The position numbers and the translations under genes are program-made. DNA of 54,052 bases from Pseudomonadota bacterium (GTDB taxonomy: Bacteria > Desulfobacterota > Desulfovibrionia > Desulfovibrionales > Desulfovibrionaceae), in assembly GCA_023399375.1 (NCBI GenBank), contig JAEWPX010000123.1:1-54052 (forward strand), in the 5' to 3' direction. The notes beneath the pieces are model-generated. The model did not search any database, was not told the origin of the DNA, and saw nothing but the letters and a program-made list of their open reading frames with translations. Below, piece by piece: positions 16,701-26,300 of this stretch (its first letter is position 1; the number at the start of each line of letters is the position of its first letter).

Positions 16701-19151
16701 CTTCTGGATGAAGATTTCGACCTTCTCGAAGCGGTCGCGCGTCTGGGCCAGGGCTTCGTCAAGCAAGCTCTCGGCCAGGGCGAAGTCTCCGAGGAGATAC
16801 GAGACGTCCGCTTTCTCGCGCGCCACGTCCCGCATGACCTCCGGCTGCGTTTTCCAGGCGTCCCTTGGCAGCAGCGAGGCGGCAATGTCAAAGTGGCGCA
16901 GCGCCGGCTCGTAGGCCGTGGACGCCTTGGCCTTGCGCCCGGCCCGCATGTTCAGGTCGAAAAGCGTCATACGCTCTTCCTGGTCGGTTATCAGATCCAA
17001 GGCGGCGTTGAGGTGCGAGACGACGTCGAAGATGGCCTCGTCGAGTTGGGTCTGCCCCACATGGCGCAGCAGCAGACGTCCGATGCGCAGGTGCAGCGGC
17101 GCGAGCTCCTTCTGGGGAATCAGCGAGTAGGCGGCCTGTTGGACGCGGTCATGGAGGAAACGGAACGTGGAGCCGGCCGGGAGCAGCAGGCCCGTGCGCA
17201 AGGCTTCCCATAGCGACTCGCTGGTCTCCTCTACCGACTGCTCGCGCACGGCGGCGAGCATGGACAACTCGAACCTGTTGCCGATGCAGGCGGCCAACGT
17301 GAGCGCCTGCCGCGTCCGCGAATCCATGCGCCCGATCCGGCCGGCCATGAGGTCCACGACATTGTCGCTCAGTTCCATGGCCCGTATGCCGGCCATGTCC
17401 CAGAGCCAGCCTCCGGTTTCGGGGGCCAGTCGGAACACCCCGCGGGCGTGCAGCTCCTTGAGCATCTGCGAGACGAAAAAGGGGTTGCCGCCGGTCTTTT
17501 CCTCGATCAGGCGCGTCAGCTCGTCCACCTCGTCGGGGGAGCGGCGCAACGTGTCCGCAGCCAGCAGGCGCAGGTCGGCGTTGCGAAGGGGCGTCAGCGA
17601 CACGGTGCGCACGGCCACTCCCGAATCCAGGAGGCGCTGGACGGTCAACAGCAACGGATGGCCGGGGAAAACCTCGTTGTCCCGGTAGGCCCCGAGCAAC
17701 AGCAGGTAGGGTGTGAGCGCCTGCGACGCCAGCGTCCACAGCAGTTGCAGGGAGGGTGCGTCAGCCCATTGCAGGTCGTCAAGGAAGATCACCAGGGGAT
17801 GCTCGCGCCGGGCGAAAACGCCGATGAACCGCTGGATGCACAGGATGAACCGGTTCTGGGCCTCGGACGGTCCCAGTTCCGGCACGGGCGGCTGCTCGCC
17901 AAGGATAAGCTCCAGTTCCGGGATGACGTCCACCATCACCTGGGCGTTGTTGCCGAGGGCCTCGAGCAGGGCCGTGCGCCAATGGACCACCCGGTCTTCC
18001 GGCTCGGACAGGATCTGGTTGCCCAACTGGCGAAAGGCCTGAATGAACGCGGAAAACGGGATGTCCCGCTGGAACTGGTCGTGTTTGCCGGAAATGTAAC
18101 GCCCTCGCTGCCTGGTGAGCCCTTTGTGCACTTCGTTGACCAACGAGGTCTTGCCGATGCCCGAATAGCCTCCCACCAGGAGCAATTCCGCGCCCCCCTG
18201 GGTCATGCGCTCGAAGGAGTCGAGCAGCAGTTGGATTTCCTTGTCCCGTCCATAGATTTTCTGCGACACCTGGAACTGGCCGTACATGTCCCACCGTGCC
18301 AGTCGCATGTCCGCAAGGCTGTTGCCCTTGGCTGCCGCCGCGCGCATCTCTTCCAGGTCGCGGACGAGGCCGGTTGCGCTCTGGTAGCGATCCTCCGCAC
18401 GCTTCTCCAGGAGGCGCATGGTGCATTCGGACAAGGCATGGGGCACGAAGGCGTTCAAATCCTTGGGCCTTAAAGGCTTGCGGGCGATGTGGGCGTGCAG
18501 GAGCCCCATCGGATCGCGCGAACGGAACGGCAGTTCGCCGGTGAGCATCCTGTAAAAGCACACCCCGAGGGAATACAGATCGGACCGGCTGTCGACGCCA
18601 CGGTTCATCCGCCCGGTCTGTTCCGGGGAGATGTAAGCGAGGCTGCCTTCGATCTGGTCCGGATTCCCTGGTTCCTGTACCTCGCCCTCGATGAGCGACG
18701 ACATCCCGAAGTCCGTCAGTTTGACCTCGCCCGTGCCGGGGTGGATGAGAAAATTGCCCAGGTGGATGTCCTTGTGGATGATCCGCTGGGCGTGCAACTG
18801 GGCCAGGGACTCGGCCATCTGCACGGCGACGTCAAGGAAGCCTCCCGCGTCGAGGATGCGCCCTCCCAGGTGGGCCTCCAGGTCCAGCGCGCCGTAGTCC
18901 TCCTCGATGATGGCGAAGCTGGAGCGGTATTGCAGCAGGTCGTGGACCTTGATCACCCGAGGCAGGTCCAAGGTGGAGAGAAGGTCGTACTCGTGCTGGA
19001 AACGCAGGTTTTCACGGATGGAGATATCCGGGCTGGCAGGGACCTTGATCACTACGGGCAGGCCGTCGCATTCGCGTCTGGCCCGAAACACTTGGCTGTT
19101 GGGTCCTTGGTAGAGCAGTTCGCCGACCTGGAAGCCGGTAAGGGAAATCAT
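13764..19151 (-). CDS. Giant Ser/Thr kinase - AAA ATPase - GAF - PAS - GGDEF signalling protein
   Basis: Residues 1-270 form a Ser/Thr kinase: Lys36 in VVIKVP, IIHKDIHLGNFL at 124-135 with HKD in place of the usual HRD, DFG at 147-149 and SPE at 175-177. Residues from about 300 form an AAA_16-type ATPase with Walker A GGYSGIGKTSLVNE near 327-340 and a VIFLDDLQWAD Walker B, followed by a long helical repeat region. A GAF domain (VMCVPLLAQNRLSGVLYLEN) and a PAS domain (GRIVDVNPACMTIFGYTREE) precede a C-terminal diguanylate cyclase with GGEEF at 1710-1714. The product-inhibition I-site position reads RAGE rather than RxxD. No membrane segment is evident, so it is probably cytosolic. It should make c-di-GMP in response to a sensed ligand or phosphorylation, and it stands alone. 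Confidence 0.9.
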   Translation of the reverse strand: MISLTGFQVGELLYQGPNSQVFRARRECDGLPVVIKVPASPDISIRENLRFQHEYDLLSTLDLPRVIKVHDLLQYRSSFAIIEEDYGALDLEAHLGGRILDAGGFLDVAVQMAESLAQLHAQRIIHKDIHLGNFLIHPGTGEVKLTDFGMSSLIEGEVQEPGNPDQIEGSLAYISPEQTGRMNRGVDSRSDLYSLGVCFYRMLTGELPFRSRDPMGLLHAHIARKPLRPKDLNAFVPHALSECTMRLLEKRAEDRYQSATGLVRDLEEMRAAAAKGNSLADMRLARWDMYGQFQVSQKIYGRDKEIQLLLDSFERMTQGGAELLLVGGYSGIGKTSLVNEVHKGLTRQRGRYISGKHDQFQRDIPFSAFIQAFRQLGNQILSEPEDRVVHWRTALLEALGNNAQVMVDVIPELELILGEQPPVPELGPSEAQNRFILCIQRFIGVFARREHPLVIFLDDLQWADAPSLQLLWTLASQALTPYLLLLGAYRDNEVFPGHPLLLTVQRLLDSGVAVRTVSLTPLRNADLRLLAADTLRRSPDEVDELTRLIEEKTGGNPFFVSQMLKELHARGVFRLAPETGGWLWDMAGIRAMELSDNVVDLMAGRIGRMDSRTRQALTLAACIGNRFELSMLAAVREQSVEETSESLWEALRTGLLLPAGSTFRFLHDRVQQAAYSLIPQKELAPLHLRIGRLLLRHVGQTQLDEAIFDVVSHLNAALDLITDQEERMTLFDLNMRAGRKAKASTAYEPALRHFDIAASLLPRDAWKTQPEVMRDVAREKADVSYLLGDFALAESLLDEALAQTRDRFEKVEIFIQKLIQYNQLGKYNAMMDRARDALSLFGVPLPQADDGPGLKTRFAALMEDYTELLGPRPIKDLIHIPNVADPEQDSVIRLMAILTDGAYIALPTLFPILVLEVVVRSMRHGHNGLSAIGFAWVTVVIVQERQDYRSAFELGTLAMQLIERFPNPRIRAQITFLYAVCAMHWFLPLEEQIDMYKRAYQYGIENGNMVFAGYARTMIPKTVLAAATVDKALEESEISLAFYAKRGSPFLLSERFCNLFLLNLKGERPDPVSLSTREIDENAHLGLWQAPDTLFGHGLAYFLTSKLQLLFLFGEMHEAWRLAQAHADWMRYIPILYETTVFSFYRALAAASLLEEAPESEREVMAACFQASLAEFAVWARNCPENYAWQERLLRAEQARLAGRAKEALDLFEQAATMAQKYKQPRGVALSRERAEQVHRALGNLDSSRAFLEDASFNYYRWGAHAKVLRLREALDRRTAAVSPAAVFNQATSFGSKSDIQPNSLSNFIDIGSLLKATLAISREIRLDSLLQVIMTSVIENAGAEQGLLLLPDEHDWSVAAMATVEQSVPAQENSPLEGSLLVSEAIVRYVIRSRLEVVLHDAGQHPTFRQDPHVLRRNVRSVMCVPLLAQNRLSGVLYLENNLYPGVFAVERTQIVKTLSTQAAISIENAKLYGSLAASEQRYRSVFEGASDLIFLTSPEGRIVDVNPACMTIFGYTREEMLTFSMPDLYVDPRQRSQFRRTIEAAGMVSGFEAVLRRKNGEQIEAVLTANLRRDGQGQLLGYQGILRDVTAQKQSERLREAYSQELERQVRERTQELSEANEKLQRLSDCDGLTGIANRRKFDAVLESEWNRAKRNASSLTLFMIDVDHFKAYNDHLGHHMGDECLRRIAVAIASTAKRAGELVARYGGEEFAVILPNLVGDSARNVAGNLCASILKLAIAHEKSPTAKVVTVSIGVASCVPSGACSAESLVQAADANLYEAKRQGRNRVVSS

Positions 19152-19442
19152 GGCGAGAGCGTCCCTCTTCTTGGCCTGGTAAAGATACCTGTGGGAAGGA
19201 CCAGTTGCGTTTTTTGTGCGACCGACCCGCCGTTAACCGGAGAGCCCAGTTCGACAAGCGCAACCCTCCTCGCTCGATATTTACCCAGCCCCTACGCTTG
19301 CGTCCACTTTATTTGTCCGGAAATTCCCTCGAAGGAATTGCAGTCCACAAGGGCCAGAATCCGACGTGGCGGCATTTTTCAGGGCCGGTGAATGACGCAG
19401 GTCACGACGCCCCAAATCGCGAAGGATGCCTCGGGAGACACT

Positions 19443-19801
19443 TCAAGGCAGGGGGAGATTCTCTGGAGCGAGGTAGAGTCGACCATCCTTGAGGCGCAGC
19501 CGCTTGACGGTCAGCTCCCCATCCATGGCGGCAATTACGATTTTTCCAGGCCGAAGTTCGATAGCTCGGTCGACGACGAGGATGTCTCCCGACTGGATTC
19601 CGGCGTCACGCATGGAATCACCGTTGGCCCGTACGAAAACGGCGCGGCGGGGTTGCTGATGAGCAGTTCGTTGAGAGCAGGTGCCCGGCCAAGATAGTCT
19701 TCGGCAGGGCTCGGGAAGCCGGCGGAAACCGGAGCCAGATACAAAGGCAGAGGCAAGCAGGTGCGGGCCACGAGGGGCTTCATTTGGAGGCGAGGACTCA
19801 T
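19443..19801 (-). pseudogene. umuD: umuD-like SOS protease gene, frameshifted and truncated
   Basis: The start (RLQMKPLVARTCLPLPLYLA, then GFPSPAEDYLGRAPALNELL) is that of UmuD, the self-cleaving accessory subunit of error-prone polymerase V. After NPAAPF the frame is lost near 19638 (loss of one T in a T run) and resumes as VRANGDSMRDAGIQSGDILV, which contains the GDSM catalytic serine, then DGELTVKRLRLKDGRLYLAP. It stops early at 19443, missing the last strands of the normal fold. No umuC follows. It is a remnant of a mobile or SOS cassette. Confidence 0.8.
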
Positions 19802-19843
19802 GCCGTCCTCATAAAGCGAAACCCCGAATGTTGTCCAGATATG

Positions 19844-20852
19844 TCAACAGATGTTTATCATGATAAACGGCGAGGATAAGGTTCGCGGGAAAACCGGCCT
19901 CAGCCAGCCTGCCCCCTTCTTGCAAGCGGTAGTGGCGGCGAGGACAGCCTTCTGCCCTATGGGGCGAAACGGCAAGATTTTCGATGTCTCGCCACGCTGG
20001 GGTTGCGGCTGCACGGGAGGCGGTGCGTCCTGTTGCTCGGGGCTGAGGCTCGGCAACTTCGCAATGGTCCGTCGTTTTTCATTACCAAGCAGGTGATAGT
20101 ACTGGTTGGCCGTCATGTGGACCGACGAGTGCCCCATGAGCTTGCTGACGCGGCCAGGTCGCCGCCCTCGCGCAGGAGGGTCGTGGCGAACAGGTGCCGC
20201 ACATCGTAGAAGACCACAGGGTACGTGATCTCCGCCGCCTCGCAGGCACGCTTGAGGGCCTTGCGCAACTCCATGACCTGCCTGCCCTTGAACTCGATCA
20301 GGTACTCGGTCTGGGCCTTTTCGCGCATCTCCTGGAGCCGGGTCATAAATGCCGGCGAGAGTGGGATGGTTCTCAGCGTCCGCGTCTTGGTGGCGAAGAC
20401 CCGGATGGTCGAGTCCTGCCAGTCGATGTCGCTCCATTTCAGGGCGAAGAGTTCCGAGGGTCCCGTCCTGACGCCGAGATTCCAAGCCACCTCGAGCGCC
20501 CAGGCAAGATAGGGCGGTGCGACCGCTTTGATCTTCATGAGATCGGCGACCGTCAGCTTGCTGTCCCGGGGCGTCTCTTTCCCCTTGGCCAGTTGCAAAG
20601 AGGGTTTTTCAGTATCAGGTCATGCTTGATGCCGAAGGCGAACACGGTCTTGAGGTAGCTCAGGTAGCGGCCTCGGGTGACGGGAGACTGCGTCGTGAAC
20701 GCCTTGCCGACCACGGTCATGATCTCGTCGTACCGGATTTCGTCGATCGGGCGCTGGGCAAAGGCTGGAATCAGGTGCTTTTCGAGGATGGACTTGATGG
20801 TTTTCAAAGTCCTCAGGGGGGTGCCTTCGACCTTGCGGGTGTTGAGGTACAT
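19844..20852 (-). pseudogene. Tyrosine recombinase (phage-type integrase), frameshifted
   Basis: Three frames join into one integrase. The N-terminal core-binding part runs from TLKTIKSILEKHLIPAF to LSYLKTVFAFGIKHDLILKN. The catalytic part follows from 20598 with LGVRTGPSELFALKWSDID (first Arg) and FYDVRHLFATTLLREGGDLA (HxxR-equivalent VRHLFA). The tail is VSKLMGHSSVHMTANQYYHL with the catalytic Tyr. Frame is lost near 20590 and near 20145; adding one base at each point restores it. The extreme N-terminus, before residue MYLNTRK at 20852, is also missing. This is probably the inactivated integrase of an old genomic island. Confidence 0.85.
19853..19868. promoter_or_regulatory. Perfect 16-base palindrome upstream of umuD
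   Basis: GTTTATCA-TGATAAAC is a perfect inverted repeat about 50 bases upstream of the umuD start, overlapping the end of the integrase remnant. It is where an SOS repressor (LexA-type or phage-type) would be expected to bind. It does not match the E. coli CTGT-N8-ACAG box, so the binder is unknown. Confidence 0.45.
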
Positions 20853-20954
20853 CAGGCAGTGTTTGCCTGGCCCCTTTATTCGTGTGGATTACCGGGTTGG
20901 AGAACATTCGGGCAGATGCTGTCCCGCGTAAGGCAGACGGCGCGGGGTGGGATA

Positions 20955-20988
20955 TAAAAAATGGGAGCAGGCCGGATGGCCCGCTCCC
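20955..20988 (-). terminator. Intrinsic terminator with no matching gene
   Basis: On the minus strand GGGAGC-G-GGCC-ATCC-GGCC-T-GCTCCC is followed by ATTTTTTA, a textbook stem plus T tract. Read leftward, the gene it should end would lie to the right, but the gene there (21104-22174) is on the plus strand and no minus-strand gene is seen before 22290. It is probably a leftover from rearrangement. Confidence 0.65.
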
Positions 20989-21103
20989 GGGTGTGCCCTG
21001 CGCGGCCTGTATGATCGAGTCCAATCCTTCTCCTGTTGTTTGCCTCCCTTTTGCCGTGACGTGTCTTGCATCGGCGTAAGGCAAAAACTCCCCGGCGGTG
21101 ACC

Positions 21104-22174
21104 ATGCAAACCTGCAAGACGATTTGTCCCTACGACTGCCCGACCACGTGCGGGCTGCTCGCCACAACCGACGGCGCACACGTTTTCAGCGTTCAGGCAG
21201 ATCTGCGTCAAAACGCCGCTCGCAAGGTCAATATCAACAAGCTGGCTGCGGCCCTGCGCGGCGGCAAGGGCGAACCGCCGATCCGGTGCCTGCATGTCTA
21301 TGGCAGTAATCCGGTCGCTTCGGTGTGCGACCAGCGAGGCATCGAGCGCGGCCTGTCGGACCCTGGGTTGTTCACGGTGGTTCATGAACGTTTCATGACC
21401 GATACGGCGCGCTATGCGGACATCATTTTGCCCGCCACGTTTTCCGTCGAACATGCCGACTGCTATGCGTCATACGGTTACCGTTCGTTTGGAACGGCCT
21501 ATCGCGTCATTCCTCCGGCCGGCGAATGCAAAAGCAACTGGGAAATCTTTTCCATGCTCGCCAGCGCGATGGGGTATACGGACAGCCACTTCAATCGTAA
21601 CGAAGAAGCGCTTCTCGAAGAATTGTTGGCGCACCCGCCGGCGGGGTTACAGGAAATTTCGGAGGAGCACCGGCGGACGCTCAAGCGCGGCGGCCTGATC
21701 TCCATCCCTCCCGCCGATCATACGGAATGGCAAACGTCGTCCCGCAAAATTGAAATTGTCAATCCTGCTCAGGAGATGTCGCTGCCGCGATACGTGGAGC
21801 CCCACGGCGGCGCGTACCCCCTCAAGCTTGTCGTCGCGCCAAGTGTCGAAACTCTCAATTCCATTTTTCTGGAGCGAAAATCGCTGGTGGCGCGCCGTGG
21901 TCCCATGACATTGGCGATCCATCCCGAGGACGCTGCAGCGCGCGGTATTGTCGATGGCGATGCCGTGACGGTTATGAACGACCTTGGAGAAGTGGCTTTT
22001 GTCGCTCGCGTTACGCCTTTGGTGGCCAGGGGCGCAGTGGCGGCGGCGGGTGTTTTTGAGGTCGCGGCTTCAACCAACGGCCATCTGGTCAACACGCTGC
22101 ACCATGATCGTCTGTCGGACATCGGCGAGGCCACGACCTTGAACGATAATACGGTTGAAGTGCGCCGGCGCTGA
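21104..22174 (+). pseudogene. Molybdopterin oxidoreductase with large internal deletion
   Basis: The frame begins as a Mo/W-bis-MGD oxidoreductase (CKTICPYDCPTTCGLLATT, the first three Cys of the N-terminal [4Fe-4S] site). After about 35 residues it jumps to the middle of such an enzyme (YGSNPVASVCDQRGIERGL, FMTDTARYADIILPATFSVE). The C-terminal molybdopterin dinucleotide-binding domain (LAIHPEDAAARGIVDGDAVT) is intact. About 356 residues remain of the roughly 680 expected. The fourth cluster Cys and most of the cofactor and substrate region are gone, so it cannot work in the usual way. The deletion keeps the reading frame. The ATG at 21104 is used; a GTG two codons earlier is equally possible. 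Confidence 0.75.
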
Positions 22175-22289
22175 GTAAAAAAAGCCATTCTTCCTCGGCG
22201 CGATGTCCGTTTCGGAGCGGCGCGAAGTGAAAACGCCGTACCCACAACCGGAGGGATATCCTGCCGGGCCGAACTCTCCGTCACGCGGC

Positions 22290-23318
22290 TCAGCGCGGCG
22301 CGGCGTCGCCGGCGAGGGACTTTTGGTAGGCGTCGTAGAGCGCGGCCGCCTGGGGACCGCCGAAGGGAGAGCAGTATTCGGGCAGGCTGAAGGCCACGAT
22401 CCCCACGTGGGGCACGCGGGCGGCCGTGTTGAGCTGTTTTTCCAGGCGCTCGAGGCTGGCGGGAACGGCCTTGAAGGGCTTTTCGTTCAGTGGCGGGCCG
22501 TCGACCTGGGTGAAGGTCTCGACCACGGGCGTGAAGATGCGTCCCGCCTCCCGGGCGGCCTGGGACACGGCATCGAGAAAGATGCCCGTCTCCTCCAGGC
22601 GCAGTTTGTTCACACCGACGCCGTCCTGGAAAAGGACCTGGTCGATGCCAGACCCGCCAAGCAGCCGCCGCCACAATTCGCGCAGCACATCCGGCTCGGC
22701 GAAGGCGTTGGAAAAGCCTGAAATCGACACCGGTATCTCCGGGGCGATCTCGCGAAGCCCGGCCCGCAGATCCGTCAGATACTCGAGCAGCACCTTTTGC
22801 CGGTCCGGTTCAAGCCAGCCGCGGTCGTCGATCTCCTGGGGGATGTAGAAGCCCGCGAAGGACGCATTGCCCGCCGCCAGGGCGGCGAGCTCGCGGGCGG
22901 CGGCTAGGCTGTCCAGCAGCAGGCGGCGGAAATAGACGCGCACGAGCTTGGGGTCCCGCTTGATTTTTTCCCAGTAGTCCGGATCGTGGACAAGGCCCAG
23001 CGTCAGGCGCAGGCCGTGAGCCCTGGCGGCTTCGAGCACGGCCGGCAGGGAGGCTGCCGGCGCGGCCGTGAAATGGGCGCTGGCGTAGGTGGGCCTGGCG
23101 CCGTTGACGCTCCACTGCACCACCAGGTCGCGTACGCCCACGGCGCGCAGCGATGCGAAAAGCCCCTCCCACTGGGCGGCGCTCCAGGAGGCATGGTCGT
23201 CCAGAAGCTGCAGGAACGTGCCGGTGAAGCGGGGGGCTTCGGCGCTCGCCAAGGCGGGACGCGCCAGTGGCATGAGGCACGCCAGCGCCAGTAAGAAACG
23301 ATGCAATACTTTTCCCAT
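22290..23318 (-). CDS. DUF4434 (YbcH-like) secreted TIM-barrel protein
   Basis: This 342-residue protein has an N-terminal signal peptide (MGKVLHRFLLALACLMPLAR...ALA). The body, FTGTFLQLLDDHASWSAAQW, DLVVQWSVNGARPTYAS, SFAGFYIPQEIDDRGW and GIDQVLFQDGVGVNKLR, follows the DUF4434 pattern, thought to be a glycoside-hydrolase-like barrel. I chose ATG at 23318 behind GGAGAGGGG. It is the last gene of the leftward wecB-nfrB-nfrA operon, 13 bases after nfrA. In E. coli the DUF4434 gene ybcH is likewise next to nfrA. It probably trims or handles the exported glycan in the periplasm; activity is not shown. Confidence 0.8.
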   Translation of the reverse strand: MGKVLHRFLLALACLMPLARPALASAEAPRFTGTFLQLLDDHASWSAAQWEGLFASLRAVGVRDLVVQWSVNGARPTYASAHFTAAPAASLPAVLEAARAHGLRLTLGLVHDPDYWEKIKRDPKLVRVYFRRLLLDSLAAARELAALAAGNASFAGFYIPQEIDDRGWLEPDRQKVLLEYLTDLRAGLREIAPEIPVSISGFSNAFAEPDVLRELWRRLLGGSGIDQVLFQDGVGVNKLRLEETGIFLDAVSQAAREAGRIFTPVVETFTQVDGPPLNEKPFKAVPASLERLEKQLNTAARVPHVGIVAFSLPEYCSPFGGPQAAALYDAYQKSLAGDAAPR

Positions 23319-23331
23319 GGCCCCTCTCCGA

Positions 23332-26300
23332 TCAGAACTTGATGATGGTGGTGAGGAACAGGGCGTTGATGACGTTTTCCCTGTCCGTGACCTGGGTTTT
23401 GTTGAAAAGGGTGCCGTATTTGTATTGCAGCAAGAATTCCAGGGACGAGCGGTCGACCTCGTACGGCGCGCGGTTGAAGAGGAATTTAACCGACAGCCCG
23501 GGACCTCCCTCGACATAGGAGGATTCGTTGATGTCCGGGGTCCACAGCCGGGCGTCGGCCACGACGTGGGGCGTGATGAGGAAGCGGTCGTTGACGTTGA
23601 ACGTGATGCCCTGGCGGCCTTCCACGTAGAACATGCTGCGCCGGTCGTTTTGCATGTAGTAGTCGTATTCGCCGTAGAGGAAACTGTAGTTCCAGTGCTT
23701 TTCCTTGGGCTTGACGTCGTAGCCGTCGGTCAGGGAGTACATGGCGCGAAGCAGCCAGTTCTCCTCGGCAGACTGGCCGATCTTGAACAGCCGTTCGAAG
23801 CCGAGGTTGAGATTCTGGGTCTTGAACGGCTTGTAGCGCAAGCCCACCGCGCCCTGCCAGGACTTGTCGTCGAATTCCAGGGAGTCCTTGTTGAGGTTGG
23901 CGGAAAAGCGGCTGATGGCCTGGAGGATGCGGTCGTCGCGAAAGCCCACGACGGGTGGAATCCAGGCGAATTCCACGCCCGCCCCGGAGCGGATGGTGTT
24001 GGTGGATTCGCCGCCGGTGCCCGGCATCGGGCCGGCGTCTCCGGCGATGTAGGACATGTAGGCCGTGGTGGTGAAGTGGGTTTCGAGCTTGGTCACCTCC
24101 TTGCGCATCCGGTAGACGTCCTTTTCCACCTTCTCCTTGTCGGCCGGTGTGTCCACGGGACGCAGCGGGGCGTTGTCGATGGCCCGCTTGAAGCTGGCCA
24201 CGGATTTGGCGTTGTCGCACATGTGCATGGCGTCGTAGCCGAGGTCCTCCCACAAGGAGAGGTAGTCCGGGTCGCGGGCGAGCACCTTTTCGAAGATCGG
24301 AGCCGCCTCGGCGTATTGCTTTGCGTCATTGAGGGCGTAGCCCAGGGCGGTCAGGTAGCGGTCGGCGTCGTCGAGGTCCACGGCCTTGCGGTAGGCGGCC
24401 ACGGCCTCCTTGCCGTGCCCGCTGTCGCGCAGCACGTTGCCGAGCCGAAACGCCGTGTCCGGGTCGGGTTTGATGGCCATGCAGGCTTCGAGCAGTTCCC
24501 GGGCCTTGTCGTAGTTCTTCCCGGCCTCTGCCAGGGAAGCCATCTCGGACAGGCGCAACAGGCGCAGGTCGTCGGGGAGCCTGGAGGGATTTATGGCCTG
24601 GAGGGTTGCCCAGGCTTCCTTGGCATGCCCGGAAAGGCGTTCCAGACGCCCCAGGCGCGTGGCCGTTTCGGGATCGTACCCGAGTGCCTGGGCGGTCTTG
24701 AAGGCGGCCACGGCCGCGTCGTAGCGGAACTCCTCGGCGTAGAGGAACCCTCGGGCCAGGTAGAATTCGCGGCGCTGCGCCGGCGGCAGGGCGTCGACCT
24801 CCGGGGCGGCCTTGGCAAAGGCGTAAAGGGCCAGCCCGGGCTTGCCGAGCTTTTCGTAGCTGCGCCCCAGGGCGATGCGGGTGGTCACGTCGGGATGCAG
24901 GGTCAGGGAGCGGTTGAAATCGTCCAGGGCGTCCTGGTAGCGGCCGGCCTTGAAGGCGACCTGCCCCAGCGCGGCGAGCAGTCGCCAGTTGGGCCCGGAG
25001 GCGGTCAAGGCGCTGAGGAAGGCCTTCTCGGCCCCGGCCAGGTCGCCGGCTGTGGACAGGATGTAGCCGAGGTTTTCCTCGGCCGAGGCCACGTCGGTGC
25101 GCAGCGCCCCTGGCATGGCGGCGGCCCGTTTCCAGGCTTCGGCGGCGTTTTTCGCGTCGCCGAGCGTGCCGTAGGCTTGTCCGAGGGACATGAGCGCCCT
25201 GGCCTTGCGGGAGCCGTCGTCGACAAGCCGCAGCGCCTGGGTGAACGGTTCCACGGCCTTGGCCGGCTCGCCGGCAAGCATGGCCGCCGTGCCGCGCCCC
25301 AGGGCGAGGTCCGCCTGTTTGTCCTTGGGCAGGTCGGCGGCCAGGCGGGAGGCCTGGGTGAAAGTGGCGTAGGCCTTTTTCGCCTCGCGCCGGCCGGCGT
25401 AGACGTTGCCCAGGGCGATAAGCGCCTCGGCCTTGGCGCTTTGGCTGCCGGCCTGGCTGGCAGAGGCCTCGAAGGCGGCGATGGCCTTGCCATCCTGGCG
25501 GGCGGCGAGAAAGCTCTGGCCGGCTTTGAGCAGCATGCCCGGCTGCCCGGATTTGGCCAACGACAGGAAGATCTCCGCTGCCTCGGCATGCTGTCCGAGA
25601 CGGACGAGGAGGTTGGCCGTGGCGAGGCGGGCAGCGTTTCGTCGCTCGGGGGTCTGGGCCGTTTCCGCCAGCTTTCTGTAGACGCCAAGCGCATGTTCGG
25701 GCTTGCCGTCCCTGACCAGGGCTTCGGCCAGGGCGCTTTGCATTTCCGCCCCTGCGCCGGCATCCACGGCCTGGCCGAAGGCCGTGACGGCCGCCGCGTT
25801 GTCCCCCAGGCGCAGGTTCGTCTCGCCCAGTTCGGACAGCAGCCTCGGCTTGTCTCCGCCAGGCGTCTTGACGGCCTCTTCCAGGGTCTGGCGCGCGCCG
25901 GCGTTGTCGCCTTTTTCCGAGAGCAGGGCGGCTTTCATGGCCAGGGTGCGGGCGCGGGCCTCCGGGGTCTGGGAGGTCTCAAGGGCCTTGTCGAGATAGT
26001 CCAGGGCGGCGAGGTTCTGGTCGAGTTTGCTCAGGAGCGTGGCCAGTTCGAGCATGGCGTCGGGTGATGCGCCAAGGGCCACGGCCTCCCGCAGGGCCTT
26101 GGCCGCTTCCGGGATGTGCCCGAGCTGCTGCTCCACCCGGGAAAGACGGACAAGGGCCAGCGGCTCGCGTCGTATGGCCACGGCGTCGCGCAGGAAGGCG
26201 GCGGCCTCCTCGGGCTTGCCCGCCTCCAGGGCGTAGACCCCGAGGGACATGTTGACGCGGTAGGCCTGCTTTGGCCGCAGCGTGCGCTTGAGCAGGGGGC

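Noticed and set aside
23089..26067. Open frame of nearly 1000 codons on the plus strand opposite nfrA
   Set aside because: It is antisense to a TPR repeat protein. Its Gly/Val/His-rich composition is typical of shadow frames in GC-rich DNA, and it has no domains.
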